From the IMG/VR virus record IMGVR_UViG_3300020477_000014, positions 124,001 through 188,000 of that record: DNA of 64,000 bases, one strand, 5' to 3'. This DNA comes from a virus. The notes beneath the pieces were generated by a model. It did not search any database. It was not told the origin of the DNA and saw nothing but the letters and a program-made list of their open reading frames with translations. This document shows, piece by piece, positions 18,315 through 27,163 of this stretch. Position 1 is the first letter of the stretch; every line of letters begins with the position of its first letter. The position numbers and the translations under genes are program-made.

Positions 18315-19577
18315 ATGGAAAAAAGAAAGATAACATGTGACCCGCAAAATATAGCCGTGCGGGACGTCGTAAGAGATTATGACGCAAAACGAATGGCAAT
18401 CGTTAAAGACTTTCAACGTCGACTAGTATGGAAAAAGAAGACTATCGATCAATATATTGAATCAGTTAGCGAAGGTACGGCTGTGTCTGGCATTATTGTT
18501 GCTGATATTGAAAGCGGCACTGCTGCCTCTAAAACAATTGGAGATTTGCGTGGAATAAAGCGTTATGAAAAATTTTATAATGAAGGAAAGAGAACTATTA
18601 ATGAAGACGGTCAAAATCGTTTGCGAAAAGGCTTGATTCAGTTTGTGAACAACGATATTACCTTTACTGGTACTTTGTACGATCTCGAATATAAGCCTCG
18701 TGAGTTTGTCAATATAAAGTTTGAAAAACTTCCAAAAGAATTCCAACATGCTTTTTTGTCTAGTACTGTTTTGGTAGTTACTATCAAAAACGCACCATTC
18801 CGAAAGCTGCCGGCAATTTTCCGGAAGTTGAATGCTGGAAACGCTCTCAATAGAACCGAAATACGACAGTCTTTTCAGACGGAAATTGCAAATTGGATGC
18901 GGAAACATTGTGAAGGACAATTTGTAGAGATGTGGCCACGTTTTACGGGATGCTCGCGGGATAAGATTTTGCGCATGAGAGATATTGAATGGATGACTCA
19001 GGCATTTTTGACCTGCAATTCTTATACCAAGAATAGAAATTTTGGTAATGATGATATGGATTGGTTTTTTAAAATTGGAGAAGAAAAGCCGATGTCTAAG
19101 GTGCAAGAGTATGATATCGCAGAGCGTCAGCGTTTTATAACTATCCTTGAGACAGTACATAGCACTGTTCAACAACAACAAGCGGTGCCAGCATCGAAGA
19201 CGATCCCCCAACGTACGTTTTGGGCATTGTTGATGGTGGCTGAATATTTTTATGATAGTAATGGGAAATACAAAATTCATAGCTATGATCAGTTCTATAG
19301 AGATGTGTATGGTATTGATTCCCGCTTGGTAACTGACTCTAAGATTTTGCAATCACAAGATATTAAGAGCGCGCGCGCCAATCATCCGCACTTGAGTGAC
19401 GACGAGATAACCAAAGAGTTGGCACCCGATAATAACTATTATTGGAGACAGACTAATCGGACTCAGAGTGGACATTTTCGTGCGCTTCGTCGAGATACTT
19501 TAATTGCAGAAGTAAACCAGAGCATTAAAGCGGGTATCTTTACTTCTATTTCTGCTCCCGAAGAGGCGGCTGCGTAA
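18315..19577 (+). CDS. DUF262-domain protein (GmrSD/ParB-like fold)
   Basis: The 420-residue protein carries the DUF262 pattern: FQRRLVWKKKTIDQYIESV (about 33-51), a GIIVADIES strand, the EDGQNRLRKGL motif (about 96-106) equal to the family's DGQQR catalytic loop, and FRKLNAGNALNRTEIRQS (about 173-190). DUF262 proteins include the GmrS half of the Type IV GmrSD nuclease and many defence effectors. The GmrD HNH half is not obvious here. ATG follows AGGAGA. It lies three bases before a Dam methylase, which hints at a modification-linked function. Confidence 0.75.
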   Translation: MEKRKITCDPQNIAVRDVVRDYDAKRMAIVKDFQRRLVWKKKTIDQYIESVSEGTAVSGIIVADIESGTAASKTIGDLRGIKRYEKFYNEGKRTINEDGQNRLRKGLIQFVNNDITFTGTLYDLEYKPREFVNIKFEKLPKEFQHAFLSSTVLVVTIKNAPFRKLPAIFRKLNAGNALNRTEIRQSFQTEIANWMRKHCEGQFVEMWPRFTGCSRDKILRMRDIEWMTQAFLTCNSYTKNRNFGNDDMDWFFKIGEEKPMSKVQEYDIAERQRFITILETVHSTVQQQQAVPASKTIPQRTFWALLMVAEYFYDSNGKYKIHSYDQFYRDVYGIDSRLVTDSKILQSQDIKSARANHPHLSDDEITKELAPDNNYYWRQTNRTQSGHFRALRRDTLIAEVNQSIKAGIFTSISAPEEAAA

Positions 19578-19580
19578 GAA

Positions 19581-20489
19581 ATGAAAACTCCACTACGTTA
19601 TCCCGGCGGTAAATCCCGTGCCGTGAAGACACTAATGGAATTCATACCCGATGACTGTGGGGAGCTTTGCTCCCCCTTTCTTGGGGGTGGTTCTTTTGAG
19701 TTGGCGTTAGCAGAAAAAGGAATTAAAGTTTATGGCTCGGACATTTTCTTGCCATTGGTGTGGTTTTGGCAAGCACTATTAGCAGATCCCCACAAGCTGG
19801 CAGATGAATGCGCCAAGTTTTATACGGGCCCGCATCAATATGAGTATAAAAAGGTGGAGAAGCTCGTCGATTCAGAAACAGGCGAACCACTAACCGACCC
19901 GAAAACCGGGAAGCAGAGAACACGAACCTATCGCGAAAAATTGGAAGCCAAGGGGCTCCTTAAGAATGATTTTCATATTCTACGTCAGGAATTAAGAGCA
20001 GCAGTAGACAATGGCGATCGCCTTTCTTTTGAAAATGCTGCGCGCTTTTATGCTATAAATCGTAGTAGTTTTTCAGGAGCTACCTTCAGCGGGGGTTGGT
20101 CAATGCGCGCCTCTCATGCGCGTTTTACGCAATCTTCTATTGATAGAGTGAGGAACTTTCGTGAGCCGAACATATCAGTAGCATGCATGGATTTTTCCAA
20201 ATCTATCCCTCTGCATTCACATGCGTTTTTATATTTGGATCCTCCTTATATGCTGGGAGACTTAAAAGATAAATTATATGGAGACAAGGGCTCCACACAT
20301 AAAGGATTCGATCATATAGGTTTATATAATTTGTTGACACAACGAGACAGGTGGGTTATGTCTTATAATGACTCTCCGGTCATCCGAGAGCTTTATAAAG
20401 ACTATAAAATAGTAAAAGCTGCGTGGACATATGGAATGAACAAAACCAAAAAATCTTCAGAAATTATAATTGTAGGAGATAAAAAATGA
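19581..20489 (+). CDS. D12-class DNA adenine N6-methyltransferase (Dam-like)
   Basis: The 302-residue enzyme should transfer a methyl group from S-adenosylmethionine to adenine in DNA. It begins with the D12 hallmark TPLRYPGGKSRA, followed by motif I SPFLGGGSFELAL (about 30-42) and the catalytic motif IV LDPPYML (about 218-224). An insert at about 85-120, rich in Lys, Arg and Asp, is not part of the Dam core. Its start is three bases after the DUF262 stop and its TGA overlaps the next ATG, so all three genes are likely cotranslated. Confidence 0.88.
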   Translation: MKTPLRYPGGKSRAVKTLMEFIPDDCGELCSPFLGGGSFELALAEKGIKVYGSDIFLPLVWFWQALLADPHKLADECAKFYTGPHQYEYKKVEKLVDSETGEPLTDPKTGKQRTRTYREKLEAKGLLKNDFHILRQELRAAVDNGDRLSFENAARFYAINRSSFSGATFSGGWSMRASHARFTQSSIDRVRNFREPNISVACMDFSKSIPLHSHAFLYLDPPYMLGDLKDKLYGDKGSTHKGFDHIGLYNLLTQRDRWVMSYNDSPVIRELYKDYKIVKAAWTYGMNKTKKSSEIIIVGDKK

Positions 20490-21220
20490 AACATAATGGC
20501 ATAAAGTTTGAAAAACAAATAGTAAACTGTTATCGTATGCGGGATTTTAATAATCCCCATTACATGCCGGGTGTCATAGCAGCCACGCGTCATTTGATTA
20601 AAGCGTTCCCTCAAGGAAAAATTGTCCATCGCAGTGAGATCTCTTTGCGAGGAAGAGGACTTGGAGAGATCAAGGCAGACCTCTGGATAGAGGGCTTTGG
20701 CGTATCGGTTAAAATGAAAGACGCTGTACAGCTTTCTTCGGCTGAAGGGAAAGGTACTGCTAAAATTTTAGAGAAAGTTTATCAAGTTATCGAACCTTCT
20801 CTCGACGTAGGTCAAAAAGGACAGATTCAGGATATGATTCGCGACATTCGCACAATGCCTACGGTGATGGTAAGTGTCAAAAACCGCTCCAAAGCCAAGC
20901 AAAGAAAACCAAAAAAGTTTGCAGTGGCATCGGATTACGACACTTGGATGAAGCACGTGCGCCCGGCGCTCAATGAGAGCTTGAGGAATTGTTGGGATAT
21001 CTCAGAGTTTCACATAGCTACTATAGAGGAAATGTTAACTGGTCGCTTGTTGTTTTCAGATGGCGAGGGGGTTGCTGATTATATTTTGACCCCAAAATAT
21101 TTTAAGTATATTGACAGGGCATATACGCGCATGATCGCGGATGCTAGCAGCGTCGATGTAAGGGGTAAATCTCGAGGCGGAATCTCGTCCGGGGTGGTTA
21201 GGTTTGATACAAAAATTTAA
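20486..21220 (+). CDS. possible PD-(D/E)XK nuclease linked to the Dam methylase
   Basis: The 244-residue protein starts in the ATGA of the methylase gene. Its first 80 residues show a nuclease-like order: GIKFEKQI (helix with Glu 9), then GEIKADLWIEGFGVSVKMKD, where Asp and a Ser-X-Lys are placed as in PD-(D/E)XK enzymes. The next segment is helical and basic (NRSKAKQRKPKK near 131-142). No close family is recognised. If a nuclease, it could be a restriction partner of the methylase or a resolvase. The next gene, UvsX, follows after 11 bases. Confidence 0.4.
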   Translation: MKHNGIKFEKQIVNCYRMRDFNNPHYMPGVIAATRHLIKAFPQGKIVHRSEISLRGRGLGEIKADLWIEGFGVSVKMKDAVQLSSAEGKGTAKILEKVYQVIEPSLDVGQKGQIQDMIRDIRTMPTVMVSVKNRSKAKQRKPKKFAVASDYDTWMKHVRPALNESLRNCWDISEFHIATIEEMLTGRLLFSDGEGVADYILTPKYFKYIDRAYTRMIADASSVDVRGKSRGGISSGVVRFDTKI

Positions 21221-21231
21221 AGGAGGCAAAG

Positions 21232-22362
21232 GTGCCACGAAAAAAGAAGACGGAACCCAAAGCGGGACGCGTGTCTATTCAGGATCTGATATCGGTAGTA
21301 AACAAGAAAGCCGGCCGTGTAGTCGCACATGACTTGACCGGCGACAATCCCACACAAGTGAAAGAGTGGATCCCCACCGGATCCCGATGGTTAGATTCGA
21401 TTATTTGCAAGGGAAAACTTAGCGGCATCCCGGTAGGTAAAGTCACAGAAATCGCCGGACTTCAGTCTACGGGCAAGTCTTATATGGCTGCTCAGATTGC
21501 GTCCAATGCTCAGAAGATGGGGAAGGTGATTGTTTACTTCGATTCGGAGTCGGCTATTGATCCGGAGTTCCTACTCCGGTCCGGATGTAATTTAAAGAAA
21601 CTAATGTATATTCAAGCATTGTCAGTTGAATTTGTTCTCGAGACTATTGAAGATTTACTAGACAAAGGTGGAGATGAGGGCTTAGTTTTCATTTGGGATT
21701 CCCTGGCGTTTACGCCTTGTGTTTCAGATGTAGAAGGAGACTTTAACCCTCAATCATCGATGGCAATGAAGGCGCGCATTTTGGCTAAAGGGATGTCTAA
21801 GTTGACCATTCCTATTGCTGATAAGCGAGCCACCTTTATCGTTCTTAATCAATTGAAGACTAACATTCCTCAAGGACCGAACGCCCGTATTCAAGCGATG
21901 ACAACTCCATATACCACTCCTGGCGGGAAAGCGATGCACTACGCTTATTCTCTTCGCATTTGGCTCACCGGTCGCAAAGCCAAGAGTTCTTTTGTAGAAG
22001 ATGACAAGGGGTTTAGAATAGGATCGGAAGTTAAAGTTAAACTAGAGAAATCTCGTTTTGGAACACAAGGTCGATCGTGTAATTTTCGGATCTTGTGGGG
22101 AACTGAAGATGTAGGAATTCAGTGTGATGAGAGCTTATTTGAGGCTGTTAAAAGTTCCGACAGTCTAACTAGTGCGGGGGCATGGTATACCCTTCGCATG
22201 GAGGATGGATCGACCGTTAAGTTTCAGCCTTCCAAATGGAAAACCAAGATGCAAGATGAGACTTTCCGCAAGAGAATATATCAACTTATGGATGAAGAAG
22301 TGGTGATGAAATTTGATCAAAGAACCGGAAACGCTGAAGATTTTTATGAACCTGATGCTTGA
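21232..22362 (+). CDS. uvsX: UvsX / RecA-like recombinase
   Basis: The 376-residue ATPase forms filaments on single-stranded DNA and drives strand exchange for recombination-dependent replication. Walker A is GLQSTGKSY (about residue 80), the Glu of VIYFDSESAIDPEF follows, and Walker B is LVFIWDSLAF. TFIVLNQLKTNI and the TPGGKAMHYAYSLRIWL segment match RecA/UvsX L2 and core regions. It starts at GTG after an AGGAGG. The stop codon overlaps the -35 box of the next promoter, an economical join. Confidence 0.92.
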   Translation: MPRKKKTEPKAGRVSIQDLISVVNKKAGRVVAHDLTGDNPTQVKEWIPTGSRWLDSIICKGKLSGIPVGKVTEIAGLQSTGKSYMAAQIASNAQKMGKVIVYFDSESAIDPEFLLRSGCNLKKLMYIQALSVEFVLETIEDLLDKGGDEGLVFIWDSLAFTPCVSDVEGDFNPQSSMAMKARILAKGMSKLTIPIADKRATFIVLNQLKTNIPQGPNARIQAMTTPYTTPGGKAMHYAYSLRIWLTGRKAKSSFVEDDKGFRIGSEVKVKLEKSRFGTQGRSCNFRILWGTEDVGIQCDESLFEAVKSSDSLTSAGAWYTLRMEDGSTVKFQPSKWKTKMQDETFRKRIYQLMDEEVVMKFDQRTGNAEDFYEPDA

Positions 22363-22387
22363 CAAACACCCGTGAGTGTGTTATAAT
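22359..22387 (+). promoter_or_regulatory. consensus sigma70 promoter before the exonuclease gene
   Basis: TTGACA (22359-22364), 17 bases, TATAAT (22382-22387): both boxes match the consensus exactly. The -35 box contains the UvsX stop codon. Confidence 0.92.
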
Positions 22388-22392
22388 ATAGA

Positions 22393-22417
22393 GACGATGC
22401 AAATGTATCGTCTTTTT
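22393..22417 (+). terminator. terminator-like leader hairpin (possible attenuator)
   Basis: GACGATGC, loop AAAT, GTATCGTC give an 8-bp stem followed by five T's, within about 30 bases of the -10 box and ahead of the exonuclease ATG. It could stop early transcription or protect the 5' end of the mRNA. Confidence 0.6.
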
Positions 22418-22431
22418 ATCTGGAGGGATAA

Positions 22432-23415
22432 ATGAAGAGAGTATTAATTATCGATGCCTTAAATGCTTATTTAAGGGCGTACATCGTAGACCCCAGCTTG
22501 TCTCGACATGGGCAGCCGATCGGGGGACTGAAGGGGTTTGTGAAGATCCTTCAAAAATTAGTGAGGATCACCAAGCCCGATGAGGTGGTGGTGGTGTGGG
22601 ATGGACCGAACGGCTCCAAAAAGCGCAAAACAATGGACAAAAACTATAAAGCTGGACGCAAGCCGATCCGTCTTAATAGATCAGTGCACAATCTTACGGA
22701 TGACGAAGAGATCCAAAACAAAGTATGGCAACAAGCTAGGATCATGGAGTATCTCAATAACATGCCTATCATTCAGACTATGTTGCCGGAGATTGAAGCA
22801 GACGATGTGATCGCCTACCTCACACAGATGGAATCTTATGAGGGCTGGCAGAAGATTATTGTATCTAACGACAAAGACTTTATGCAATTGTGCGACCAAG
22901 AAACTGTTCTATGGCGCCCCACTAAGGATGAGTTTTTGAATACGAAACGCATCGTAGAACAGATCGGGGTTCATCCCGCCAATATGGCCTTGGCTCGAGC
23001 GATTATCGGAGATCCATCCGACAACCTTCCAGGCATCAAGGGTGCGGGATTCGCGACGGTTGCCAAACGGTTAGGTTTCTTAGCCTCAGAAGAGTCATAT
23101 ACCATCGATAAGGTGGTTGACTTTTGTAGTAAGTCTAAGAGCACCCTTAAGTTTTTCACTAACGTTGTGGAGCAACGTGAGACGATTGAGCATAACTATA
23201 AAATGATGCAATTATACATGCCGCAAATGTCGATCCAAGCCAAAGATTTTGTAAAGAATGCGGTGGTGAATTTTGAATGTGAGTTTAACCAGACTGCGAT
23301 CTTGGGAATGATGAGAGATGATGGCTTCGGTGAATTAAATTGGGAAGAACTAAAAGCCCACTTGAATCGTATTTCTCGCGAATGTTTTAAAGAATCTCGA
23401 CAAGAAAATGCGTAA
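22432..23415 (+). CDS. 5'-3' exonuclease / flap endonuclease (T4 RNase H-like)
   Basis: The 327-residue enzyme should remove RNA primers and 5' flaps. The acidic metal-binding set is complete: IIDALNAYLRA (Asp 7), WDGPNG (Asp 58), EIEADDVIAYL (Glu and two Asp near 122-126), SNDKDFMQL (two Asp near 144-146) and GDPSDNLPGIKGAG, the helix-hairpin-helix region with two more Asp. Size and order fit the FEN family; T4 gp rnh is 305 residues. It has its own strong promoter. Confidence 0.88.
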   Translation: MKRVLIIDALNAYLRAYIVDPSLSRHGQPIGGLKGFVKILQKLVRITKPDEVVVVWDGPNGSKKRKTMDKNYKAGRKPIRLNRSVHNLTDDEEIQNKVWQQARIMEYLNNMPIIQTMLPEIEADDVIAYLTQMESYEGWQKIIVSNDKDFMQLCDQETVLWRPTKDEFLNTKRIVEQIGVHPANMALARAIIGDPSDNLPGIKGAGFATVAKRLGFLASEESYTIDKVVDFCSKSKSTLKFFTNVVEQRETIEHNYKMMQLYMPQMSIQAKDFVKNAVVNFECEFNQTAILGMMRDDGFGELNWEELKAHLNRISRECFKESRQENA

Positions 23416-23420
23416 TGAAT

Positions 23421-23448
23421 TTGACATTTGGGATGAGTGTGTTATACT
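23421..23448 (+). promoter_or_regulatory. sigma70-type promoter before the helicase gene
   Basis: TTGACA (23421-23426), 16 bases, TATACT (23443-23448), 24 bases before the ATG. It shares the GAGTGTGTTATA context with the promoters at 16432 and 22359. Confidence 0.82.
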
Positions 23449-23472
23449 TAAAAGAGCTACGCGAGGGTTTAT

Positions 23473-24864
23473 ATGTTAGCTGAAAAAGCAAGTTTTGGAA
23501 GGTATGGGAAGACCTTTCAAGAGGGACTAGTACAATTAATTTTTGAGGATCGTCCTTTTGCCGATCAAATTACGGAAGTTCTAGATGGCAACTTCCTAGA
23601 GTTAGAATATCTAAGAGTGTTTTTGCGAAAGATTTTAGAGTATCGCGCCAAATACAATCGACACCCTTCAGTGGAGGCGATGACTAGCATTCTTCGTACG
23701 GAATTGGAAAGCGAAAACGAGACTAGCCGAACTCAGGTTCGTGAATATTTTGTTAAAATACATTCGAGAGAGCTTACGGATCCAGAATATATTAAGGAAA
23801 CTTCTTTGGATTTTTGTCGTAAACAAAATCTGAAAGAAGCGATGCTAAAATCAATTCCACTTTTGCAAAAAAATTCTTTTGATGAAATTTCGACGGTTAT
23901 TAATGAGGCGTTAAAATTAGGATCGGAAAATAATTTTGGATACGATTATATTGCCGATTTTGAGAAACGGTTCGAGCCAAAATACAGACGTCCCGTATCT
24001 ACGGGCTGGGCGGATATGGACAGCATTACTGGCGGCGGATTAGGTAAGAGCGAATTGGGAGTAGTTATTGCTCCCACAGGCGCCGGCAAATCTATGATAT
24101 TGGTTCATCTAGGATCCGAGGGGATTAAGGAGGGAAAAACAGTTATTCACTATACGTTGGAGTTGCAAGATACTGTTATTGCCACGCGTTATGATAGTTG
24201 TATAACTGGGTATCCCCTTTCAGATATAATTAACTTCAAAGATGAAGTGTATGATGAGATCAAAAACATTGAAGGCTCTCTTATTGTCAAAGAATATCCC
24301 ACCAAATCTGCCAACACCAACACTATTCGTGCCCACCTATCTAGACTTATAAAACGAGGGATTAAACCGGGTATGATTATTGTTGATTATGCGGATCTTT
24401 TAAAGCCTGTTACGGTTCGAAAAGAGAAAAGAAATGAATTGGAATCTATTTATGAAGAGCTACGAGCAATTTCCACGGAGTTTCAATGTCCTATCTGGAC
24501 GGCATCACAAACGAATCGTTCAGGATTGAGTGCTGAGGTGATCACCATGGAACAAATCTCGGAAGCTTTTAATAAGTGTTTTGTTGCTGATTTTATTTTT
24601 TCAGTTTCTAGAACAATTGAGGACAAACAAAACAATCAGGGGAAAATTTTTATTGCCAAGAACCGCAATGGCCCTGATGGGATGGTTTATAATATTTTTA
24701 TGGACACCAGCAATGTGAAGATTAAGATTTTGCCGAAAGCCGTTACGTCTCCGTTGGCAGCATCCGGACAAACCGCCCCCGTAGTGACGTCTCCAGTGTC
24801 TTTGAGTCCTAAGATGCAGCAAGACTTGTTACGAAATAAATATGCTAAATTAAAGAGGAAATAA
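23473..24864 (+). CDS. replicative DNA helicase (DnaB family, gp41-like)
   Basis: The 463-residue protein unwinds the fork as a hexamer. The N-terminal 150 residues are the helical DnaB-type N domain. Walker A is IAPTGAGKSM (about 197-206), and TLELQDTVIATRYDS is the DnaB-family segment that follows. Walker B lies in GMIIVDYADLLKP, and WTASQTNRSGL and FIAKNRNGPDGM correspond to motifs 4 and the arginine-finger region. The C-terminus is a Pro/Ser-rich tail. Its ribosome site GAGGG overlaps the leader. No primase gene is recognised in this window. Confidence 0.88.
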   Translation: MLAEKASFGRYGKTFQEGLVQLIFEDRPFADQITEVLDGNFLELEYLRVFLRKILEYRAKYNRHPSVEAMTSILRTELESENETSRTQVREYFVKIHSRELTDPEYIKETSLDFCRKQNLKEAMLKSIPLLQKNSFDEISTVINEALKLGSENNFGYDYIADFEKRFEPKYRRPVSTGWADMDSITGGGLGKSELGVVIAPTGAGKSMILVHLGSEGIKEGKTVIHYTLELQDTVIATRYDSCITGYPLSDIINFKDEVYDEIKNIEGSLIVKEYPTKSANTNTIRAHLSRLIKRGIKPGMIIVDYADLLKPVTVRKEKRNELESIYEELRAISTEFQCPIWTASQTNRSGLSAEVITMEQISEAFNKCFVADFIFSVSRTIEDKQNNQGKIFIAKNRNGPDGMVYNIFMDTSNVKIKILPKAVTSPLAASGQTAPVVTSPVSLSPKMQQDLLRNKYAKLKRK

Positions 24865-24867
24865 AAT

Positions 24868-26835
24868 ATGAGAAATACGCGAGCAATTCGTCGGTTTCGA
24901 CTTTCGGAACCTTTTGTCGAGCCCTATAAAACAGCCGACGTTCCATGGGGGCCGTTAGGATATGTTACCTTTAAGCGCACTTACGCGCGACGTCTCAGCG
25001 AGTTTGACGACGGCGCCGGTGGTACCGAAGAGTGGTGGCAGACATGCCGCCGCGTGGTTGAGGGCATGTTTAATATGCAGAAACAGCACGTGGTCACACT
25101 CGGATTAGAGTGGAATGACGCCAAGGCACAAAAAACAGCCAAGGAGGCATTTGATCGCCTCTTCCATCTGAAGTGGACTCCCCCCGGTCGCGGTTTGTGG
25201 ATGATGGGAACCAAGTTTGTAGAAGAGCGAACAGCCGCCGGCCTTTTTAATTGTGCCTTTAGATCTACCAGAGATATAGCGCACAAGGGAGGCTATCTCT
25301 TTGCGTGGATGATGGACGCTCTAATGGTGGGCATTGGCGTAGGTTTTGATACCGAAGGTGAGGGAACTATCACGATCAAAGAACCCCAGTACAATAACGA
25401 TACTTATGTGATTGATGATTCTCGCGAAGGGTGGGTTAACAGCGTTCACATTCTATTGGACGGCTTTTTCTTTGGAGACAAGGTACCTAAATTTGACTAT
25501 TCTGCTATTCGCCCCCAAGGTGCACCAATTAAAGGGTTCGGAGGCACCTCTAGTGGCGCTGGGCCTCTAAAAGAGTTGCATGAGAATCTAGTCGACTTGT
25601 TTTCTCCCAAGGTGGGAGAACCTATTTCGTCCGTAGACATTGTGGACACCGAAAACCTCATTGGTCGCTGTGTGGTCGCCGGCAATGTTCGCCGATCGGC
25701 TGCCTTGGCTATGGGAAAATATAACGACCGTCGCTATCTCGAGATGAAAAATGATCAAGAGAAACTATACCATCACCGCTGGGGATCCAACAATTCCTTC
25801 AATGCGTTGGTGGGTATGGACTATACGTGGCATGCGGCTCAATCTCAAAAGAACGGAGAGCCCGGATACATCTGGCTTAATAATGCGAGAACTCGTGGTC
25901 GCTTTAAAGATCCAGAGCGCTATGACGACATTAATGTCGCAGGGTTTAACCCCTGTGTGGAACAACAATTAGAAGACGCAGAGCTTTGTTGTTTGGTAGA
26001 AACGTTTCCCGCCAAACATGACACATATGAAGACTATCTGCGCACCCTTAAGATAGCCTATTTGTATGGAAAGACTGTAACCCTCTCCAATACACACTGG
26101 CCCGAGACTAATGCTAAAATGCTAAAGAATCGTCGTATTGGCTTATCTCAATCTGGAGTGGTCCAGGCGTTTAATCGTCACGGGCGCCGCGAGATGCTTA
26201 ACTGGTGCGACAACGCCTACCAGCACGTGTTAGAGTTGGATGAAGAATATTCTAACTGGCTTTGTATTCCTAAGTCAGTGCGCATGACCTCGATTAAGCC
26301 ATCGGGAACCGTTTCGCTTCTTAATGGATCCACACCCGGGATTCACCATCCTGAAGACGAATACTATATTCGGCGTATACGCTTCTCAAAAGACTCAGAG
26401 CTTCTTGCGAAGCTAGAGCAAGCTGGGTATGTAATTGAGGAAGATAGCTATTCTCCCAATACGATGGTGGTGGAATTTCCTGTGCACGAGCCTTATTTCA
26501 GCAAGGGCAAGAGAGACGTCAGTATGTGGGAACAGTTAGAGATTGCCGCCCAATACCAACATTATTGGGCAGACAATAGTGTTTCCATCACGGTCACATT
26601 TCAAGAGCACGAAGCAAGCCAGCTAAAGTCAGCGTTAGAAATGTATGAAACGCGGCTGAAGGCGGTTTCTTTTATTAAATACGCCCAAACAGGATACAAG
26701 CAGGCTCCTTACGAGCCTATCACGCAAGAGCAATACGAAACCATGTCATCGCGAATTACGCCCGTCACCAATTTTCAAACAGAACAACAAGGAAACGGCA
26801 CCAAATTCTGTGATGGCGACTCATGTATCATATAG
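24868..26835 (+). CDS. nrdJ: adenosylcobalamin-dependent (class II) ribonucleotide reductase
   Basis: The 655-residue monomeric enzyme reduces ribonucleotides with vitamin B12 radical chemistry, needing no oxygen. The start resembles Lactobacillus RTPR-type enzymes. GLFNCAF holds the first redox cysteine, FNPCVEQQLEDAELCCLVE holds the radical Cys-X-Glu and the second redox Cys, and IKPSGTVSLLNGSTPGIH is the conserved substrate loop. The end CDGDSCII is the C-terminal cysteine pair re-reduced by thioredoxin, and a thioredoxin is encoded at 38532. It starts three bases after the helicase stop. Host B12 is presumably required. Confidence 0.92.
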   Translation: MRNTRAIRRFRLSEPFVEPYKTADVPWGPLGYVTFKRTYARRLSEFDDGAGGTEEWWQTCRRVVEGMFNMQKQHVVTLGLEWNDAKAQKTAKEAFDRLFHLKWTPPGRGLWMMGTKFVEERTAAGLFNCAFRSTRDIAHKGGYLFAWMMDALMVGIGVGFDTEGEGTITIKEPQYNNDTYVIDDSREGWVNSVHILLDGFFFGDKVPKFDYSAIRPQGAPIKGFGGTSSGAGPLKELHENLVDLFSPKVGEPISSVDIVDTENLIGRCVVAGNVRRSAALAMGKYNDRRYLEMKNDQEKLYHHRWGSNNSFNALVGMDYTWHAAQSQKNGEPGYIWLNNARTRGRFKDPERYDDINVAGFNPCVEQQLEDAELCCLVETFPAKHDTYEDYLRTLKIAYLYGKTVTLSNTHWPETNAKMLKNRRIGLSQSGVVQAFNRHGRREMLNWCDNAYQHVLELDEEYSNWLCIPKSVRMTSIKPSGTVSLLNGSTPGIHHPEDEYYIRRIRFSKDSELLAKLEQAGYVIEEDSYSPNTMVVEFPVHEPYFSKGKRDVSMWEQLEIAAQYQHYWADNSVSITVTFQEHEASQLKSALEMYETRLKAVSFIKYAQTGYKQAPYEPITQEQYETMSSRITPVTNFQTEQQGNGTKFCDGDSCII

Positions 26836-26844
26836 GAGAGAGTA

Positions 26845-27150
26845 ATGTTTAAACCCCTTAATCGTTATTTATTAATAGAAAAGCCATCTCAAAAGCCAAA
26901 CGAAACCCAATCAGGTATCGTGCTGCCAGATGATTATAAGCCGATAGAAGCACCTCACGTGGTTGTTAAATTAGTAGACTATGCAGAAGATGTGAGATTC
27001 AAGCAAGATCTGCGCGGCTTAGAGAGTCAGGTTGCCGTTAATGAATTGTACGTAATGGTGGACAGATCTATGATCGAGGAAATTGTTCATAATGGAACTA
27101 ATTACTGCATGATCCTTGACAATTATGTGAAAGGAGTTTTTACGAAATAG
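26845..27150 (+). CDS. GroES-like co-chaperonin
   Basis: The 101-residue protein looks like the lid subunit of the GroEL chaperonin. The first strand FKPLNRYLLIEK, the flexible mobile loop ending SGIVLPDDYKP (the IVL docks on GroEL) and the length of about 100 residues fit GroES. T4 encodes gp31 for the same purpose to fold its capsid protein. Here a full GroEL gene lies at 43024, so the phage can supply both parts. A central segment at about 50-75 differs from bacterial GroES. ATG follows AGGAGAG. Confidence 0.8.
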   Translation: MFKPLNRYLLIEKPSQKPNETQSGIVLPDDYKPIEAPHVVVKLVDYAEDVRFKQDLRGLESQVAVNELYVMVDRSMIEEIVHNGTNYCMILDNYVKGVFTK

Positions 27151-27163
27151 GGGTATTCGTTTA

